A stretch of DNA of 64,000 nucleotides from Bin87 sp965116565 (GCA_965116565.1 OZ220699.1:620001-684000); one strand, 5' to 3'; positions 42,607 through 51,169 are shown, counted from the stretch's first letter. The notes: generated from the sequence alone by a model not told the origin. Made by a program: numbers and translations.

Positions 42607-43036
42607 CTCCTTTCCAGGAGAGGATGCGCTTGACATTGATGACGATGGCAACCAGTTGCTGATCGCCCTCGGTCAGATCATTGGCGTCTTCCTCGCCGCG
42701 CTCGGGTCCCTCGTAGCGGGAGAATATGGTGCGCACCGCTTCCTTGATGTTGTTGCTGGTGACGGTGGCGTCGCCCTCCAGGATGACGTACTGGTACGGC
42801 CACTCGTCGGTGGCGACGGAGATGGAGACCTTGGGGTTGCGGCGGACGTTGCGCGTTTTGACGGCGGAGTCGCCGGATACGACGGTCACTGTGCCGGTGT
42901 CGGGTTCACTGCCCGATTTCCACTGATACCAGACCGGCGAAATGTGGGGCCCCCCATTTCGCCGTATGGAGGCGAAATGGGCCACATGGGGGCCGTCGAG
43001 ATAATCGTCGACTTCCTGAGGGGTCAACCGTGGCAT
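42596..43036 (-). CDS. PNPOx-fold FMN/F420-binding protein
   Basis: 146 residues, split-barrel pyridoxamine-5-phosphate-oxidase-like fold: HVAHFASIRRNGGPHISPVW, YQWKSGSEP, VKTRNVRRNPKVSISV and VILEGDATVTSN. Such proteins bind FMN or F420 and reduce diverse small compounds or act in haem/quinone chemistry. GAGGT precedes the ATG. Its stop codon overlaps the start of the DAO-family gene, so the two products may share a substrate pathway. Confidence 0.8.
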   Translation of the reverse strand: MPRLTPQEVDDYLDGPHVAHFASIRRNGGPHISPVWYQWKSGSEPDTGTVTVVSGDSAVKTRNVRRNPKVSISVATDEWPYQYVILEGDATVTSNNIKEAVRTIFSRYEGPERGEEDANDLTEGDQQLVAIVINVKRILSWKGDGE

Positions 43037-43212
43037 CGTAACCTCTAGCCATCGGGGAACGGTGGGCGCACCGGCCCGGAGTTTGTTTGAGCACTGCGAA
43101 TATCATACCATATTGACCGCCTGCGGTCGGTTCGGAGTCGCCGGCGGTCCGGTACGGGTCGGTGTTTCCGTCGCCTCTCGTACTCGGTGGAGCCAACGAT
43201 TGGCCCCGGATA

Positions 43213-43241
43213 TTGACGTGGTTGCACCTATGTGGTAAAAG
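43213..43241 (+). promoter_or_regulatory. Putative promoter of the PadR gene
   Basis: TTGACG (43213-43218) and TAAAAG (43236-43241) separated by 17 bp. The -10-like box ends 7 nt before the PadR ATG, so transcription would be leaderless. PadR-type regulators commonly bind such promoters themselves. Confidence 0.4.
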
Positions 43242-43248
43242 AACATAT

Positions 43249-43683
43249 ATGGGAACGGCAGACCAGCCCATCAATCCGAAGATGCCCCGTGGGTTCATGA
43301 CGCCGTGGGTGCTGCTGCTGCTCAAGCAGTGGAGCCTGCACGGTTACCTGATAATGCAGCATCTGAACCAGATGGGCTTTTCGGAAGTGGACCATCCCAC
43401 CCTGTACAAGGAACTGCGCCGGCTCGAGAACGATGGCTACGTGGCCTCGGAATGGCAGACGGGCGAGAGCGGTCCCGCCAAGCGCGTGTACAGCATCACC
43501 GAGGCGGGGGAGCAACTGCTGGAGGGTTGGACGGAGGTGGTGTCGGGCTACCAGCGGATGATCAACGGATTTTTCGACCTCTATGCGCAGGCCTTCGGAT
43601 TCGCGCCGGTCGGAGCCGTTGGGATCGATTCAGACGAGGAACAGGACCAGGTCATCTCCCGGGAAACCGGGGATGAATCTTAA
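43249..43683 (+). CDS. PadR-family transcriptional regulator
   Basis: 144 residues. The winged-helix PadR domain is clear: PWVLLLLKQWSLHGYLIMQH, HPTLYKELRRLENDGYVASE, KRVYSITEAGEQLLEGW. The C-terminal helix (dimerisation) and an acidic tail follow. It sits 30 nt before a phasin-like gene and the phaC-phaE-phaB block on the same strand, so it probably regulates PHA synthesis, like PhaR/PhaQ-type regulators in other bacteria. ATG 43249 is taken because the domain starts there and the promoter-like box lies just upstream. Confidence 0.85.
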   Translation: MGTADQPINPKMPRGFMTPWVLLLLKQWSLHGYLIMQHLNQMGFSEVDHPTLYKELRRLENDGYVASEWQTGESGPAKRVYSITEAGEQLLEGWTEVVSGYQRMINGFFDLYAQAFGFAPVGAVGIDSDEEQDQVISRETGDES

Positions 43684-43712
43684 CCAATCCGAAACAACAG
43701 GAGCGTAGACTC

Positions 43713-43949
43713 ATGGAAAAGACCCAGGAACTATTCAAGGCGTACAACGACGCGATCGCTGCCGGCTTCACCGCCTTCAACACCGGAATGCAGCAGAGCA
43801 ACACACTGATGACCGGTATGATGGAAACCAACGTCAAGATGGTGCAGTCCGGCCAGGAGTTCGCCAAGAGTTCCGTCAAGTACGGCGAGGCGTACATGGA
43901 GTGGTGGATCGACGCCACCAGGAACATGGCGCCGCAAGCCCAGGCATAG
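43713..43949 (+). CDS. Phasin-like small protein
   Basis: 78 residues, amphipathic helices rich in Ala, Met, Gln and Asn (ELFKAYNDAIAAGFTAFNTG, MQQSNTLMTGMMETNVKMVQ, GEAYMEWWIDATRN). Composition and position directly before phaC fit a phasin coating PHA granules; sequence similarity to named phasins is weak. AGGAG lies about 9 nt before the ATG. Confidence 0.6.
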   Translation: MEKTQELFKAYNDAIAAGFTAFNTGMQQSNTLMTGMMETNVKMVQSGQEFAKSSVKYGEAYMEWWIDATRNMAPQAQA

Positions 43950-43979
43950 CGATATCGAGAACCTCAGCTTTTGTGGCAA

Positions 43980-44004
43980 CCCCTCTCTCGCCGCGGGAGA
44001 GGGG
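43980..44004. repeat. Dispersed hairpin repeat, CCCTCTCC type
   Basis: 8-bp arms (cccctctc / gagagggg) between the phasin-like gene and phaC; related to 1974-1996 and 45127-45149. Confidence 0.6.
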
Positions 44005-44038
44005 CCATTGATGAAATAGATGCCAAGGAGGAACGCCG

Positions 44039-45115
44039 GTGGTCAGCCAGGCAGAGTTCGTTTCCCGGTTACAGGAAGAGTTGCAGGAGAACCTCAAGCG
44101 CGCCCAGACGATGGTCGACTCCTTCGTGACCAATCCGGCGGAACCGCCGATCGATGTCACCCCCTACGAGGTGATCTGGAAGCGTGGAAAGGTGCGCCTG
44201 CTGCGCTACGGTGAGCGGGACAAGATCAAGTACCAGACGCCCTACCTGATGGTGCCGTGGCTGGGCATCAGCCGTCCTTACGTGCTGGACCTGCTGCCCG
44301 GCAACAGCATGATCGAGTACCTGACCAACCAGGGGCACGACGTGTACCTGCTGGACTGGGGCGAAATCGCCGCCGAGGACAAGGACCTGGGCTTCGAGGA
44401 AGCGGCCCTCAAGCTGATCCCCCGGGCCATCGACCGGGCCCTGGAGGCGTCGGACGCCCGGGAACTCACGCTCAACGGCATATGCCTGGGCGGTACGCTG
44501 GCGGCAACCTACCTGGCGGCCCATCCCGACGCGCCGGTGAAGAACTTCGTGGCCATCGTGGCTCCCATCAACTTCGAGGAGGGCGGGATGTTCCGCGTGT
44601 GGCTGGACGAGCGCTACTTCCCGGCCGACCTGATCGTGGAGCACTACGGCGTTTTGCCGGCCAACCTGATGGGCGCCGGCTTCAAGATGCTCCGGCCCAC
44701 CCTGGATGCCCAGGCCCTCTCCGGCCTGTGGGCGAACGTGAACCGGCCCGGCTACGTTGACAACTACAAGGCCATGAACCGCTGGGCCAGCGACTTCATC
44801 GGGATGCCGGGACGGTTCTTCGGGCAGCTATCCAAGCAGATGTACGGCAAGAACCAGTTGATCAACGGCGAGTTCGTGCTGAACGGGCGGCGGGTGGATC
44901 TGTCCAGAATCCAGCAGCCCCTGCTGTGCGTGGCCGCGAGCCAGGACTTCATCGTGCCGGCCCCGGCGGCCCGCAGCCTGATGGACGTCGTGTCCAGCGA
45001 GGACAAGGAGTTCATGGAGTTGCCCGGCGGCCACATCTCCGTATTCTCTGGCCGGCAGGCGCACCAAACGCTGTGGCCCAAGATCGACGAGTGGGTCGCG
45101 GCGCGGGTTGGATAA
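44039..45115 (+). CDS. phaC: Class III poly(R)-hydroxyalkanoate synthase, PhaC subunit
   Basis: 358 residues, the length of class III PhaC (355) as opposed to about 560 for class I. Lipase-like box GICLGG with nucleophile C149, catalytic D303 (QDFIVPAP) and H332 (GGHISVF); YQTPYLMVPWLGISRPYVLD, VYLLDWG and NLVGFK-like GFKMLRP regions fit. It polymerises 3-hydroxyacyl-CoA with PhaE. The start is GTG 44039 with AAGGAGG 7 nt upstream. It lies in a PadR-phasin-phaC-phaE-phaB cluster. Confidence 0.92.
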   Translation: MVSQAEFVSRLQEELQENLKRAQTMVDSFVTNPAEPPIDVTPYEVIWKRGKVRLLRYGERDKIKYQTPYLMVPWLGISRPYVLDLLPGNSMIEYLTNQGHDVYLLDWGEIAAEDKDLGFEEAALKLIPRAIDRALEASDARELTLNGICLGGTLAATYLAAHPDAPVKNFVAIVAPINFEEGGMFRVWLDERYFPADLIVEHYGVLPANLMGAGFKMLRPTLDAQALSGLWANVNRPGYVDNYKAMNRWASDFIGMPGRFFGQLSKQMYGKNQLINGEFVLNGRRVDLSRIQQPLLCVAASQDFIVPAPAARSLMDVVSSEDKEFMELPGGHISVFSGRQAHQTLWPKIDEWVAARVG

Positions 45116-45126
45116 GGATACCCCGA

Positions 45127-45149
45127 CCCTCTTCCACAAAGGGAGAGGG
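45127..45149. repeat. Dispersed hairpin repeat, CCCTCTTCC type
   Basis: 9-bp arms with one mismatch (ccctcttcc / gggagaggg) between phaC and phaE. Confidence 0.55.
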
Positions 45150-45169
45150 CCTACCAGGAGAGAGAAAGA

Positions 45170-45832
45170 ATGACCAGCGCGCAGAACGCGGCCAACCCCT
45201 TCGAGGCATGGCAGGAGATGTTCCGCAAGTCCACCGAGATGTGGCAGCAGGCGGCGGCGTCCGGGTCGCCCAACTCGTTCTGGCCGCCCAGCAACGGCCC
45301 AATGCCCGGGACGGGGATGCCGGGGGCCGGGATGCCCGGGTTCGGAGCATTTGCTCCGCCCTTCGCGGCCAACGACCCGGCGGCGATGTGGCAGCAGTTC
45401 TTCAACCTGTGGTCCCAGCAGTGGAGCCAAATCCTCGCTGCGTCGCCCAATCCGCAGACGTTCAGCGACGCCCAGAAGCAGTGGAACGAACAGCTGGAAG
45501 CGATGGCCAAGGCGTTTGCTGATACCATGAGCACCGAGGACTTCGCGAAGGCCCTGGGCAAGTACATGGAGCAGGGCTTGCACGCGCAGGAACGGATGGC
45601 GGATGCGATGAACCCGCAGATCGACGCCATGCTCCGGACGCTCAACATGCCGTCGCGCAGCCAGATGAATCGCCTGTTCGTCCATGTGCTCAGCATTGAG
45701 GAGCGGCTGGACGACATGGAGGACGAGATCCGCAAGCTGCGAAAGGAGCAGGAAGCCTCCCGGAGCAGTACGGCCAGCCGGCGCAGAAGCGGCCGGAGCA
45801 GCGCCAGCGCCGAGACGGAAACGGCCGGTTAG
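45170..45832 (+). CDS. phaE: PHA synthase subunit PhaE
   Basis: 220 residues. FEAWQEMFRKSTEMWQQAAA at the start, a Pro/Gly/Met-rich low-complexity stretch (MPGTGMPGAGMPGFG, about 45-65), helical DAQKQWNEQLEAMAKAFAD, and the PhaE-typical LNMPSRSQMNRLFVHVLSIE followed by a coiled coil and a Ser/Arg-rich tail. PhaE is the non-catalytic partner of class III PhaC. It is shorter than Allochromatium PhaE (about 350). It lies 54 nt after phaC. Confidence 0.85.
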   Translation: MTSAQNAANPFEAWQEMFRKSTEMWQQAAASGSPNSFWPPSNGPMPGTGMPGAGMPGFGAFAPPFAANDPAAMWQQFFNLWSQQWSQILAASPNPQTFSDAQKQWNEQLEAMAKAFADTMSTEDFAKALGKYMEQGLHAQERMADAMNPQIDAMLRTLNMPSRSQMNRLFVHVLSIEERLDDMEDEIRKLRKEQEASRSSTASRRRSGRSSASAETETAG

Positions 45833-45945
45833 GTCCGCTTGGGGAGTTGTTTCGCCGGCGACGGCACGATTTGGGGGTAGATACGGCAAACAGACAAAAA
45901 TAGGTACGCGCCCATGGGCTGACAGCGACTAAGGGGGTAAGCGGT

Positions 45946-46689
45946 ATGAAACTGGAAGGACGAACTGCGCTGGTTACCGGAGGATCGAGAGGGATTGGAC
46001 GTGCTATCTCCATGGCGTTGGCCAAAGAAGGGGCGGAAGTAGCAATCAACTATTTGTCGAATGCCCGGGCGGCGGAGGAGTTGCAGGTGGAGATCCAGGA
46101 GTTCGGCGGGAGGGCTATCCTTGCGCCCGCGGACATCAGCGACTTTCCCGATACCTACCGGATGGCCCAGCAGGTCCTCGAGGAGTTCGGGCACCTGGAC
46201 ATCCTGGTCAACAACGCCGGCGTGACCTCGGACAAGACCTTCGTGAACATGGACCACGCCACCTGGCGCAAGGTGCTGTCGATCAACCTGGACGGCGTAT
46301 TCAACTGCACCAAGGTGTTCGTGGACGGGATGGTGGATCAGAACTACGGCCGTGTGGTGAACATCACCTCGGTTATCGGTCAGATCGGGAACTTTGGGCA
46401 GGCCAACTACGCGGCGTCCAAGGCCGGCGTGGCGGCCATGACCAAGTCGCTGGCCAAGGAACTCGCCGGGAAGGGCATCAACGTGAACTCGGTGGCGCCC
46501 GGCTTCATCGAAACGGAGATGATCACCGCCATACCGGAGCGTGTGCAGGAGCGACTGCTGAACCAGATACCCCTCAAGCGGTTCGGCAAGGCGGAAGAGG
46601 TGGCGCAGATGGTGGTGTACCTGTGCGCCCCCGAGGGCGATTACGTCACCGGAGCGGAGCTTGAGGTGAACGGCGGCCTGTTCATGTAG
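45946..46689 (+). CDS. phaB: Acetoacetyl-CoA reductase PhaB (FabG-like SDR)
   Basis: 247 residues, classical SDR. TALVTGGSRGIGRAISMALA cofactor motif, NNAGVTSDKTFVNMDHATWR, NITSVIGQIGNFGQANYAAS with catalytic Ser, Tyr, Lys (YAASK), and GFIETEMITAIPERV. The INYLSNARAAEE and NMDHATWRKVLSINLDGVFN segments match PhaB better than FabG, and the position behind phaC-phaE supports NADPH-dependent acetoacetyl-CoA reduction. FabG activity remains possible. A strong terminator follows. Confidence 0.85.
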   Translation: MKLEGRTALVTGGSRGIGRAISMALAKEGAEVAINYLSNARAAEELQVEIQEFGGRAILAPADISDFPDTYRMAQQVLEEFGHLDILVNNAGVTSDKTFVNMDHATWRKVLSINLDGVFNCTKVFVDGMVDQNYGRVVNITSVIGQIGNFGQANYAASKAGVAAMTKSLAKELAGKGINVNSVAPGFIETEMITAIPERVQERLLNQIPLKRFGKAEEVAQMVVYLCAPEGDYVTGAELEVNGGLFM

Positions 46690-46717
46690 TGAGTGTGACC
46701 GCCGAGTGCATCGAGAC

Positions 46718-46744
46718 GGGGCGCATCATCATGCGCCCCTTTTT
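46718..46744 (+). terminator. Rho-independent terminator of the PHA cluster
   Basis: 9-bp stem (ggggcgcat / atgcgcccc) with a 4-nt CATC loop followed by TTTTT. It begins 28 nt after the phaB stop and is the clearest terminator in the window. Confidence 0.92.
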
Positions 46745-46774
46745 GGTACGGCTCTGGCGAAGGCCAACGGGCGA

Positions 46775-46780
46775 TATAAT
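46775..46780 (+). promoter_or_regulatory. -10 box before HEPN-like gene
   Basis: Perfect TATAAT 30 nt before the start codon at 46811, directly after the PHA terminator. No convincing -35 element. Confidence 0.4.
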
Positions 46781-46810
46781 TGGAAACGCTAAAGATGGAT
46801 CGAGATCGCG

Positions 46811-47164
46811 ATGTTGACCGAGGAACACACCCAAACCACGCAGCAGTTCCTGGAGCAGGCGGACGCCGAGTTCGCCGCCGGCGACAGCCCGCAGGGTTCT
46901 GAAAAAATGTGGGGCGCCGCATCTCACGCGGTGATGGCGCTGGCGCAGCAGCGGGATTGGCCCTTCGGTAGCCATCGATCGCTGAAAATCGCCGCCGACC
47001 GCCTGGCCGAAGAGTACAACGACCCCGGCATAAGCGATGGTTTTCTGTCGGCTCAACAATTCCACGCCAACTTTTGCCATGACTTCATGGAAGTGGATGA
47101 CCTGGAGCGAGGGCGCGAATCGGTGCGCCGTTTCGTTGCCAGGCTGCTGGCGCTGCCTGGCTAG
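46811..47164 (+). CDS. HEPN/PaREP1-like small protein (single)
   Basis: 117 residues: TQQFLEQADAEFAAGDSPQG, SEKMWGAASHAVMALAQQRD, then SLKIAADRLAEEYNDPGISD and FCHDFMEVDDLERGRESVRR. Shares the GSEKMWGAASHAV helix with the paralogues at 40663, 41025, 55014 and 55376. Here it is a stand-alone gene with its own -10 box. The MITE copy B begins 14 nt after its stop codon. Function unknown; a HEPN-type nucleotide-binding or RNase role is only a suggestion. Confidence 0.6.
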   Translation: MLTEEHTQTTQQFLEQADAEFAAGDSPQGSEKMWGAASHAVMALAQQRDWPFGSHRSLKIAADRLAEEYNDPGISDGFLSAQQFHANFCHDFMEVDDLERGRESVRRFVARLLALPG

Positions 47165-47178
47165 CCCACAGCAAACGG

Positions 47179-47357
47179 GGTAACTGTTCACGTTTCAAGT
47201 GTCCTCCTAACACCAAGACCGTCATGCCGGCCTTGAGCCGGTATCCAGAAAATCTTTCCGCTGCTCACCTCTCCCAATCCCCGGACTGTAAGTGTCTGCG
47301 CCCACTCGCCGATGAGGCATCCATAACAGGCAAACCCATCAACTCTGGACAGTTACC
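47179..47357. mobile_element. MITE-like element, copy B, with flanking direct repeat
   Basis: 179 bp. Terminal inverted repeats ggtaactgttca (47179-47190) and tggacagttacc (47346-47357), 11 of 12 matching. A perfect AAACGG direct repeat stands immediately on each side (47173-47178 and 47358-47363), as expected for a target-site duplication. An internal hairpin (gccggccttgagccggt) is shared with copy A in reverse orientation. No coding frame. Confidence 0.82.
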
Positions 47358-47489
47358 AAACGGGATGGGCATTGCCACCCCGTGCCGGCAGTGCCAAAAT
47401 GGGCGCGTTTTGAGCGCGCCGGGCGACGGATGGCCGGGCTCGCCAACTCTTCCCGCCAACCCGACGCCGGATGCTCCAGGAGTTTCGTG

Positions 47490-48368
47490 ATGAACATCGG
47501 CTTTTCCCTTTCCAACAACCAGGGTCTCACCAACGTGCAGGATGTGGTCAGCGTTGCCGCCCGCGCCGAGGAGCTGGGCTACGATTCCGTCTGGGCCAGC
47601 GACCACGTTTTCAACGTGAGCTACGTGTACGAGCGTCTCGGCAACCGCCCGTACTACGACCCGATGACCATACTGACCTATGCCGCCGCTCAGACCAGCC
47701 GCGTCATCCTGGGCACCAGCGTCCTCGTGTTGCCCTATCACAACCCCATGCGGTTGGCGAAGCAGGCGGCCACTCTGGACCAGTTGTCGGGCGGGCGCGT
47801 GGCGCTGGGCGTGGGCGTCGGTGTGATCGACACCGAAATCGAGGCCATGGGCGTGCCGTTCTCCGAGCGTGGCCCGTACACCGACGAATCCATCGAGATC
47901 ATGAAAACCCTGTGGTGTGACGACGATCCCCAATACGAGGGTCGGTTTTTCCAGTTCGCGGACATGGCGTTCTCACCGCGCCCGGTGCGTCCCGAGGGCA
48001 TCCCGCTGATCATCGGAGGCACCAGCCGGGCGGCCATCCGACGGGCCGCTCGCCACGGCGACGGCTGGCATCCCACCGCCATGCCGCCGGAGGACCTGGC
48101 CCAGGGCATCCGCTACCTGCACGAGCGCGCGGAACGCGCCGATCGCGATCCCGCCACCATCCCGGTGTCGGTCAGCGTGCCGTTGCAGGGCGGCCGGCCC
48201 GGTCGATTCACCCTGGGCACCGACGCGGCGGAGATGCGCGCCAACGCGCAGGCATACCGGGACATCGGCGTGTCGCGCATCGTGGTATCGCCCTACTCTG
48301 GCGATCCCTCGGTGGTGTTCCCGGCCATGGAAACCGTCGCGTCCGAGGTGATGCCGGCGGTGGCGTAG
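47490..48368 (+). CDS. LLM-class flavin-dependent oxidoreductase
   Basis: 292 residues, luciferase-like monooxygenase fold. NIGFSLSNNQGLTNVQDVVS, ARAEELGYDSVWASDHVFNV, SRVILGTSVLVLPYHNPMRL, LDQLSGGRVALGVGVGV and EGIPLIIGGTSRAAIRRAAR are the usual core blocks of the F420/FMN-dependent group. Could reduce or monooxygenate an organic substrate; F420 use is common in these phyla. AGGAG stands about 8 nt before the ATG. The S9 peptidase gene follows 63 nt downstream. Confidence 0.88.
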   Translation: MNIGFSLSNNQGLTNVQDVVSVAARAEELGYDSVWASDHVFNVSYVYERLGNRPYYDPMTILTYAAAQTSRVILGTSVLVLPYHNPMRLAKQAATLDQLSGGRVALGVGVGVIDTEIEAMGVPFSERGPYTDESIEIMKTLWCDDDPQYEGRFFQFADMAFSPRPVRPEGIPLIIGGTSRAAIRRAARHGDGWHPTAMPPEDLAQGIRYLHERAERADRDPATIPVSVSVPLQGGRPGRFTLGTDAAEMRANAQAYRDIGVSRIVVSPYSGDPSVVFPAMETVASEVMPAVA

Positions 48369-48431
48369 CTCAATTTCGCCCGTCGTCCCCGAGAAAGCGG
48401 GTATGCAGGAATTTCGATTGGAGAAGTTGTC

Positions 48432-50372
48432 GTGACTACCAGCAAACCCACCATCGCGCCCTACGGTTCCTGGCGTTCGCCCATCACGGCGGACGCCATC
48501 GTCGCTGAGTCCATCGGCATCGGGCAGGTCGCCATCGACGGCGACGCCATCCTGTGGACTGAGGGCCGTCCGTCCGAGGGCGGGCGCAACGTCATCGTGC
48601 GCTTGACGCCGGACGGAACCATCGCGGAGGTCAATCCGGCACCCTTCAACGCGCGGACGCGCGTGCATGAGTACGGCGGCGGCGCGTGGATCGCGGACGG
48701 CGGGACGGTGTGGTTCTCGAATTTCGACGACCAACGCATCTACCGTTTGGAACCGGACGGTGAGCCGCAGCCCATCACGCCCGACGCGCCCCTGCGCTAC
48801 GCCGACGCCACGCTGGACCGGCGACTAAACCGGCTGATCTGCGTCCGCGAGGACCATTCGGATCCCGACAACATCGTCAACGCCATAGCATCAGTGCCGG
48901 CGGATGGGTCCGGCGAACAGGTCGTGCTGGCCGAAGGATGGGATTTCGCTTCGTCGCCGCGCCTCAGCCCCGATGGCGGGACGCTGGCCTGGCTGTCGTG
49001 GGATCACCCCAACATGCCTTGGGATGGGACGCATTTGTGGACCGCCCCCGTGCGGGATGACGGGACGCTGGCAGAGGCTACGCTGGTCGCCGGCGGGGAG
49101 CACGTATCGGTATTCCAGCCGGAGTGGTCGCCCGACGGCGTCCTGCACTACGTGTCCGAGGAATCGGGCTGGTGGAACCTGTACCGCCTGGGCAGCCACG
49201 GGCCGGAGGCACTCCATCCTGACGACGCCGAATACGCCCGTCCGCAGTGGGTGTTCGCCAGCCGCACCTATGGATTCGCCGGCAATGGGGACATTGTGTG
49301 CGCGGTGAACCGGGCCGGCGCGTGGTCGCTGAACCGATTGAATCCCGACAGTGGGATCATGACACACCTGAACGTTCCGGCCGGCGAGATGGGCCGTGGC
49401 GATCTGGTGGTGTCCGGCGTCACCGCGGTGGTGGTCGCCGGCGACCCCGAGCGTCCCATGTCGCTGATGCGGGTGAACCTCAGCGACGGCCATTGGGACA
49501 CGCTCAAGGCCGCGTCAACCACCAATGTGGACGCGGGCTATGTCTCGCCGGCGCAGACCATCGAGTTCCCGTCCAACGAGGGACGGCCGGCCTACGCGCT
49601 GTACTACGCGCCGAGGAATCCGGAATACCAGGCACCGGGAGTCGAATTGCCGCCGCTGTTGGCCCTCAGCCACGGCGGGCCTACGGGCGCGGCGTCGGGA
49701 GCGCTGGACATGTCGGTGCAGTTCTGGACCAGCCGCGGTTTCGCCGTGGTGGACGTGAACTATGGCGGCAGCGTGGGATACGGCCGCGCCTACCGCCAAC
49801 TGCTCAACGGCAACTGGGGCGTCGTGGACGTGGACGACTGCGCCAACGCCGCGCTGCATCTGGTGCATCAGGGGTTGGCCGACGGCAACCGGCTGGCGAT
49901 TCGAGGCGGCAGCGCCGGCGGGTACACTACTTTGGCGGCGCTGGCGTTCCGCAACGTGTTCGCGGCCGGCGCCAGCTACTACGGCGTGTCAGATCTGACG
50001 GCCTTGGCGGGGGACACCCACAAGTTCGAGTCCCGATACCTGGACCGGCTGATCGCTCCCTATCCGGAAGGAGCGGACATCTATCAACAGCGGTCGCCCA
50101 TCAACCACACCTACGGGCTGTCGTGCCCCATCATCCTGATGCAGGGCCTTCAGGACCGCATCGTGCCTCCTAACCAGGCCGAAATGATGTTCGACGCGGT
50201 GCGCGCCAAGGGGATACCGTGCGCGTACCTGCCCTTCGAGGGAGAGCAGCACGGTTTCCGCCGCGCCGAGAACATCAAGCGCGCGCTGGAGGCCGAGCTG
50301 TACTTCTACTCCCGCGTATTCGGCTTCGAACTGGCCGATCCAATCGAGCCCGTGGAGATTGAGAACTTGTAG
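48432..50372 (+). CDS. S9-family prolyl oligopeptidase-type peptidase
   Basis: 646 residues. TolB-like beta-propeller N-terminal half (repeated PDG turns: VRLTPDGTI, RLSPDGGTLAWLSWD, EWSPDGVLHY), then the alpha/beta-hydrolase catalytic domain: RGGSAGGYTTL with nucleophile S494, QDRIVPP with D575 and GEQHGFRR with H607. Such serine peptidases cut oligopeptides; no signal peptide, so cytoplasmic. Start is GTG 48432 with GGAGAAG about 9 nt upstream. Confidence 0.92.
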   Translation: MTTSKPTIAPYGSWRSPITADAIVAESIGIGQVAIDGDAILWTEGRPSEGGRNVIVRLTPDGTIAEVNPAPFNARTRVHEYGGGAWIADGGTVWFSNFDDQRIYRLEPDGEPQPITPDAPLRYADATLDRRLNRLICVREDHSDPDNIVNAIASVPADGSGEQVVLAEGWDFASSPRLSPDGGTLAWLSWDHPNMPWDGTHLWTAPVRDDGTLAEATLVAGGEHVSVFQPEWSPDGVLHYVSEESGWWNLYRLGSHGPEALHPDDAEYARPQWVFASRTYGFAGNGDIVCAVNRAGAWSLNRLNPDSGIMTHLNVPAGEMGRGDLVVSGVTAVVVAGDPERPMSLMRVNLSDGHWDTLKAASTTNVDAGYVSPAQTIEFPSNEGRPAYALYYAPRNPEYQAPGVELPPLLALSHGGPTGAASGALDMSVQFWTSRGFAVVDVNYGGSVGYGRAYRQLLNGNWGVVDVDDCANAALHLVHQGLADGNRLAIRGGSAGGYTTLAALAFRNVFAAGASYYGVSDLTALAGDTHKFESRYLDRLIAPYPEGADIYQQRSPINHTYGLSCPIILMQGLQDRIVPPNQAEMMFDAVRAKGIPCAYLPFEGEQHGFRRAENIKRALEAELYFYSRVFGFELADPIEPVEIENL

Positions 50373-50413
50373 GTGATGACAGTCGTTGATTTCTGACCCG
50401 GAATCCCCGATGC

Positions 50414-50419
50414 TATAGT
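50414..50419 (+). promoter_or_regulatory. Extended -10 box before the coiled-coil nuclease-like gene
   Basis: TGCTATAGT (TATAGT at 50414-50419) ends 6 nt before the ATG, so the message is probably leaderless. Confidence 0.45.
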
Positions 50420-50425
50420 CGAGTC

Positions 50426-51169
50426 ATGTCCACCCAATCCTCACCACAGCTCGACCCCGAACTGCTGGTTGCGCGCATCATCGCGGACTTGCACGCCCAC
50501 CCGGAAGCGCAGCCGTTGCTGTTGCGTGCGATGCTCACCAACGAGTTCCTCGGGATGCCGGCTCGCTTGGACCGCATCGAGAAGGATGTAGCCGAACTAA
50601 AGGTGGACTTCGCCCAGCTGAAGGCCGACATGGTCGAAGTCAAAGCGGATGTGGCTGAGCTGAAGACGGATGTGGCTGAGCTAAAAACCGATGTTGCTGA
50701 ACTGAAGACCGATGTCGCCCAACTCAAAGATGACGTGGGTTATCTCAGGGGCAGCGATCTTGAAAATCGCTTGCACCGCAACTTGCGGTCAACAGTGAAC
50801 CAGAGGCTGGACCTCATACGTCCGAGGACCATGCAGAGCCAATTGCTCGAACCGATCAATGAGTTTGCGGATCAGGTCTACGACGCGTACCGTGAAGGCC
50901 GAATTAGTGAGGATCAGTACCTCCGTATTGAGCGCACCAACTTCATCATGCGCGCCATACACTCCGAGGGGCATCGTCCGGTGATGGTGGCCGTCGAGGC
51001 GTCAGCGACTGTAGACGTTCACGACATAGAGGGCGCTCGCGAATCGGCTGACGCGCTGGCGAGCGTATTCGAGACTGATACCATCGCCGTTGTTGCTGGC
51101 CACCGCATCGATCCCCGAGATTTGGCCAGACCGGACGCGGCGGCCGTAAAGTACGTTTCCGCCAATTAG
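50426..51169 (+). CDS. Coiled-coil protein with PD-(D/E)XK-like C terminus
   Basis: 247 residues. After FLGMPARLDRIEKDV a perfect heptad array of VAELKTD-type repeats (about residues 54-102) forms a coiled coil. The C-terminal domain (RIERTNFIMRAIHSEGHRPV, MVAVEASATVDVHDIEGARE, TIAVVAGHRIDPRDLARPDA) matches the common bacterial family in which a PD-(D/E)XK-type nuclease core follows such a coil, with EAS in the place of ExK. Function unknown; found in many Chloroflexota and cyanobacteria. The convergent Fe-ADH gene follows. Confidence 0.75.
   Translation: MSTQSSPQLDPELLVARIIADLHAHPEAQPLLLRAMLTNEFLGMPARLDRIEKDVAELKVDFAQLKADMVEVKADVAELKTDVAELKTDVAELKTDVAQLKDDVGYLRGSDLENRLHRNLRSTVNQRLDLIRPRTMQSQLLEPINEFADQVYDAYREGRISEDQYLRIERTNFIMRAIHSEGHRPVMVAVEASATVDVHDIEGARESADALASVFETDTIAVVAGHRIDPRDLARPDAAAVKYVSAN
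50627..50731 (+). repeat. 21-bp tandem repeat encoding heptads
   Basis: About five units; the two at 50648-50668 and 50669-50689 are near-identical (gatgtggctgagctgaagac), the rest diverge mostly at third positions. Copy number could vary by slippage in whole heptads without a frameshift. Confidence 0.75.
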
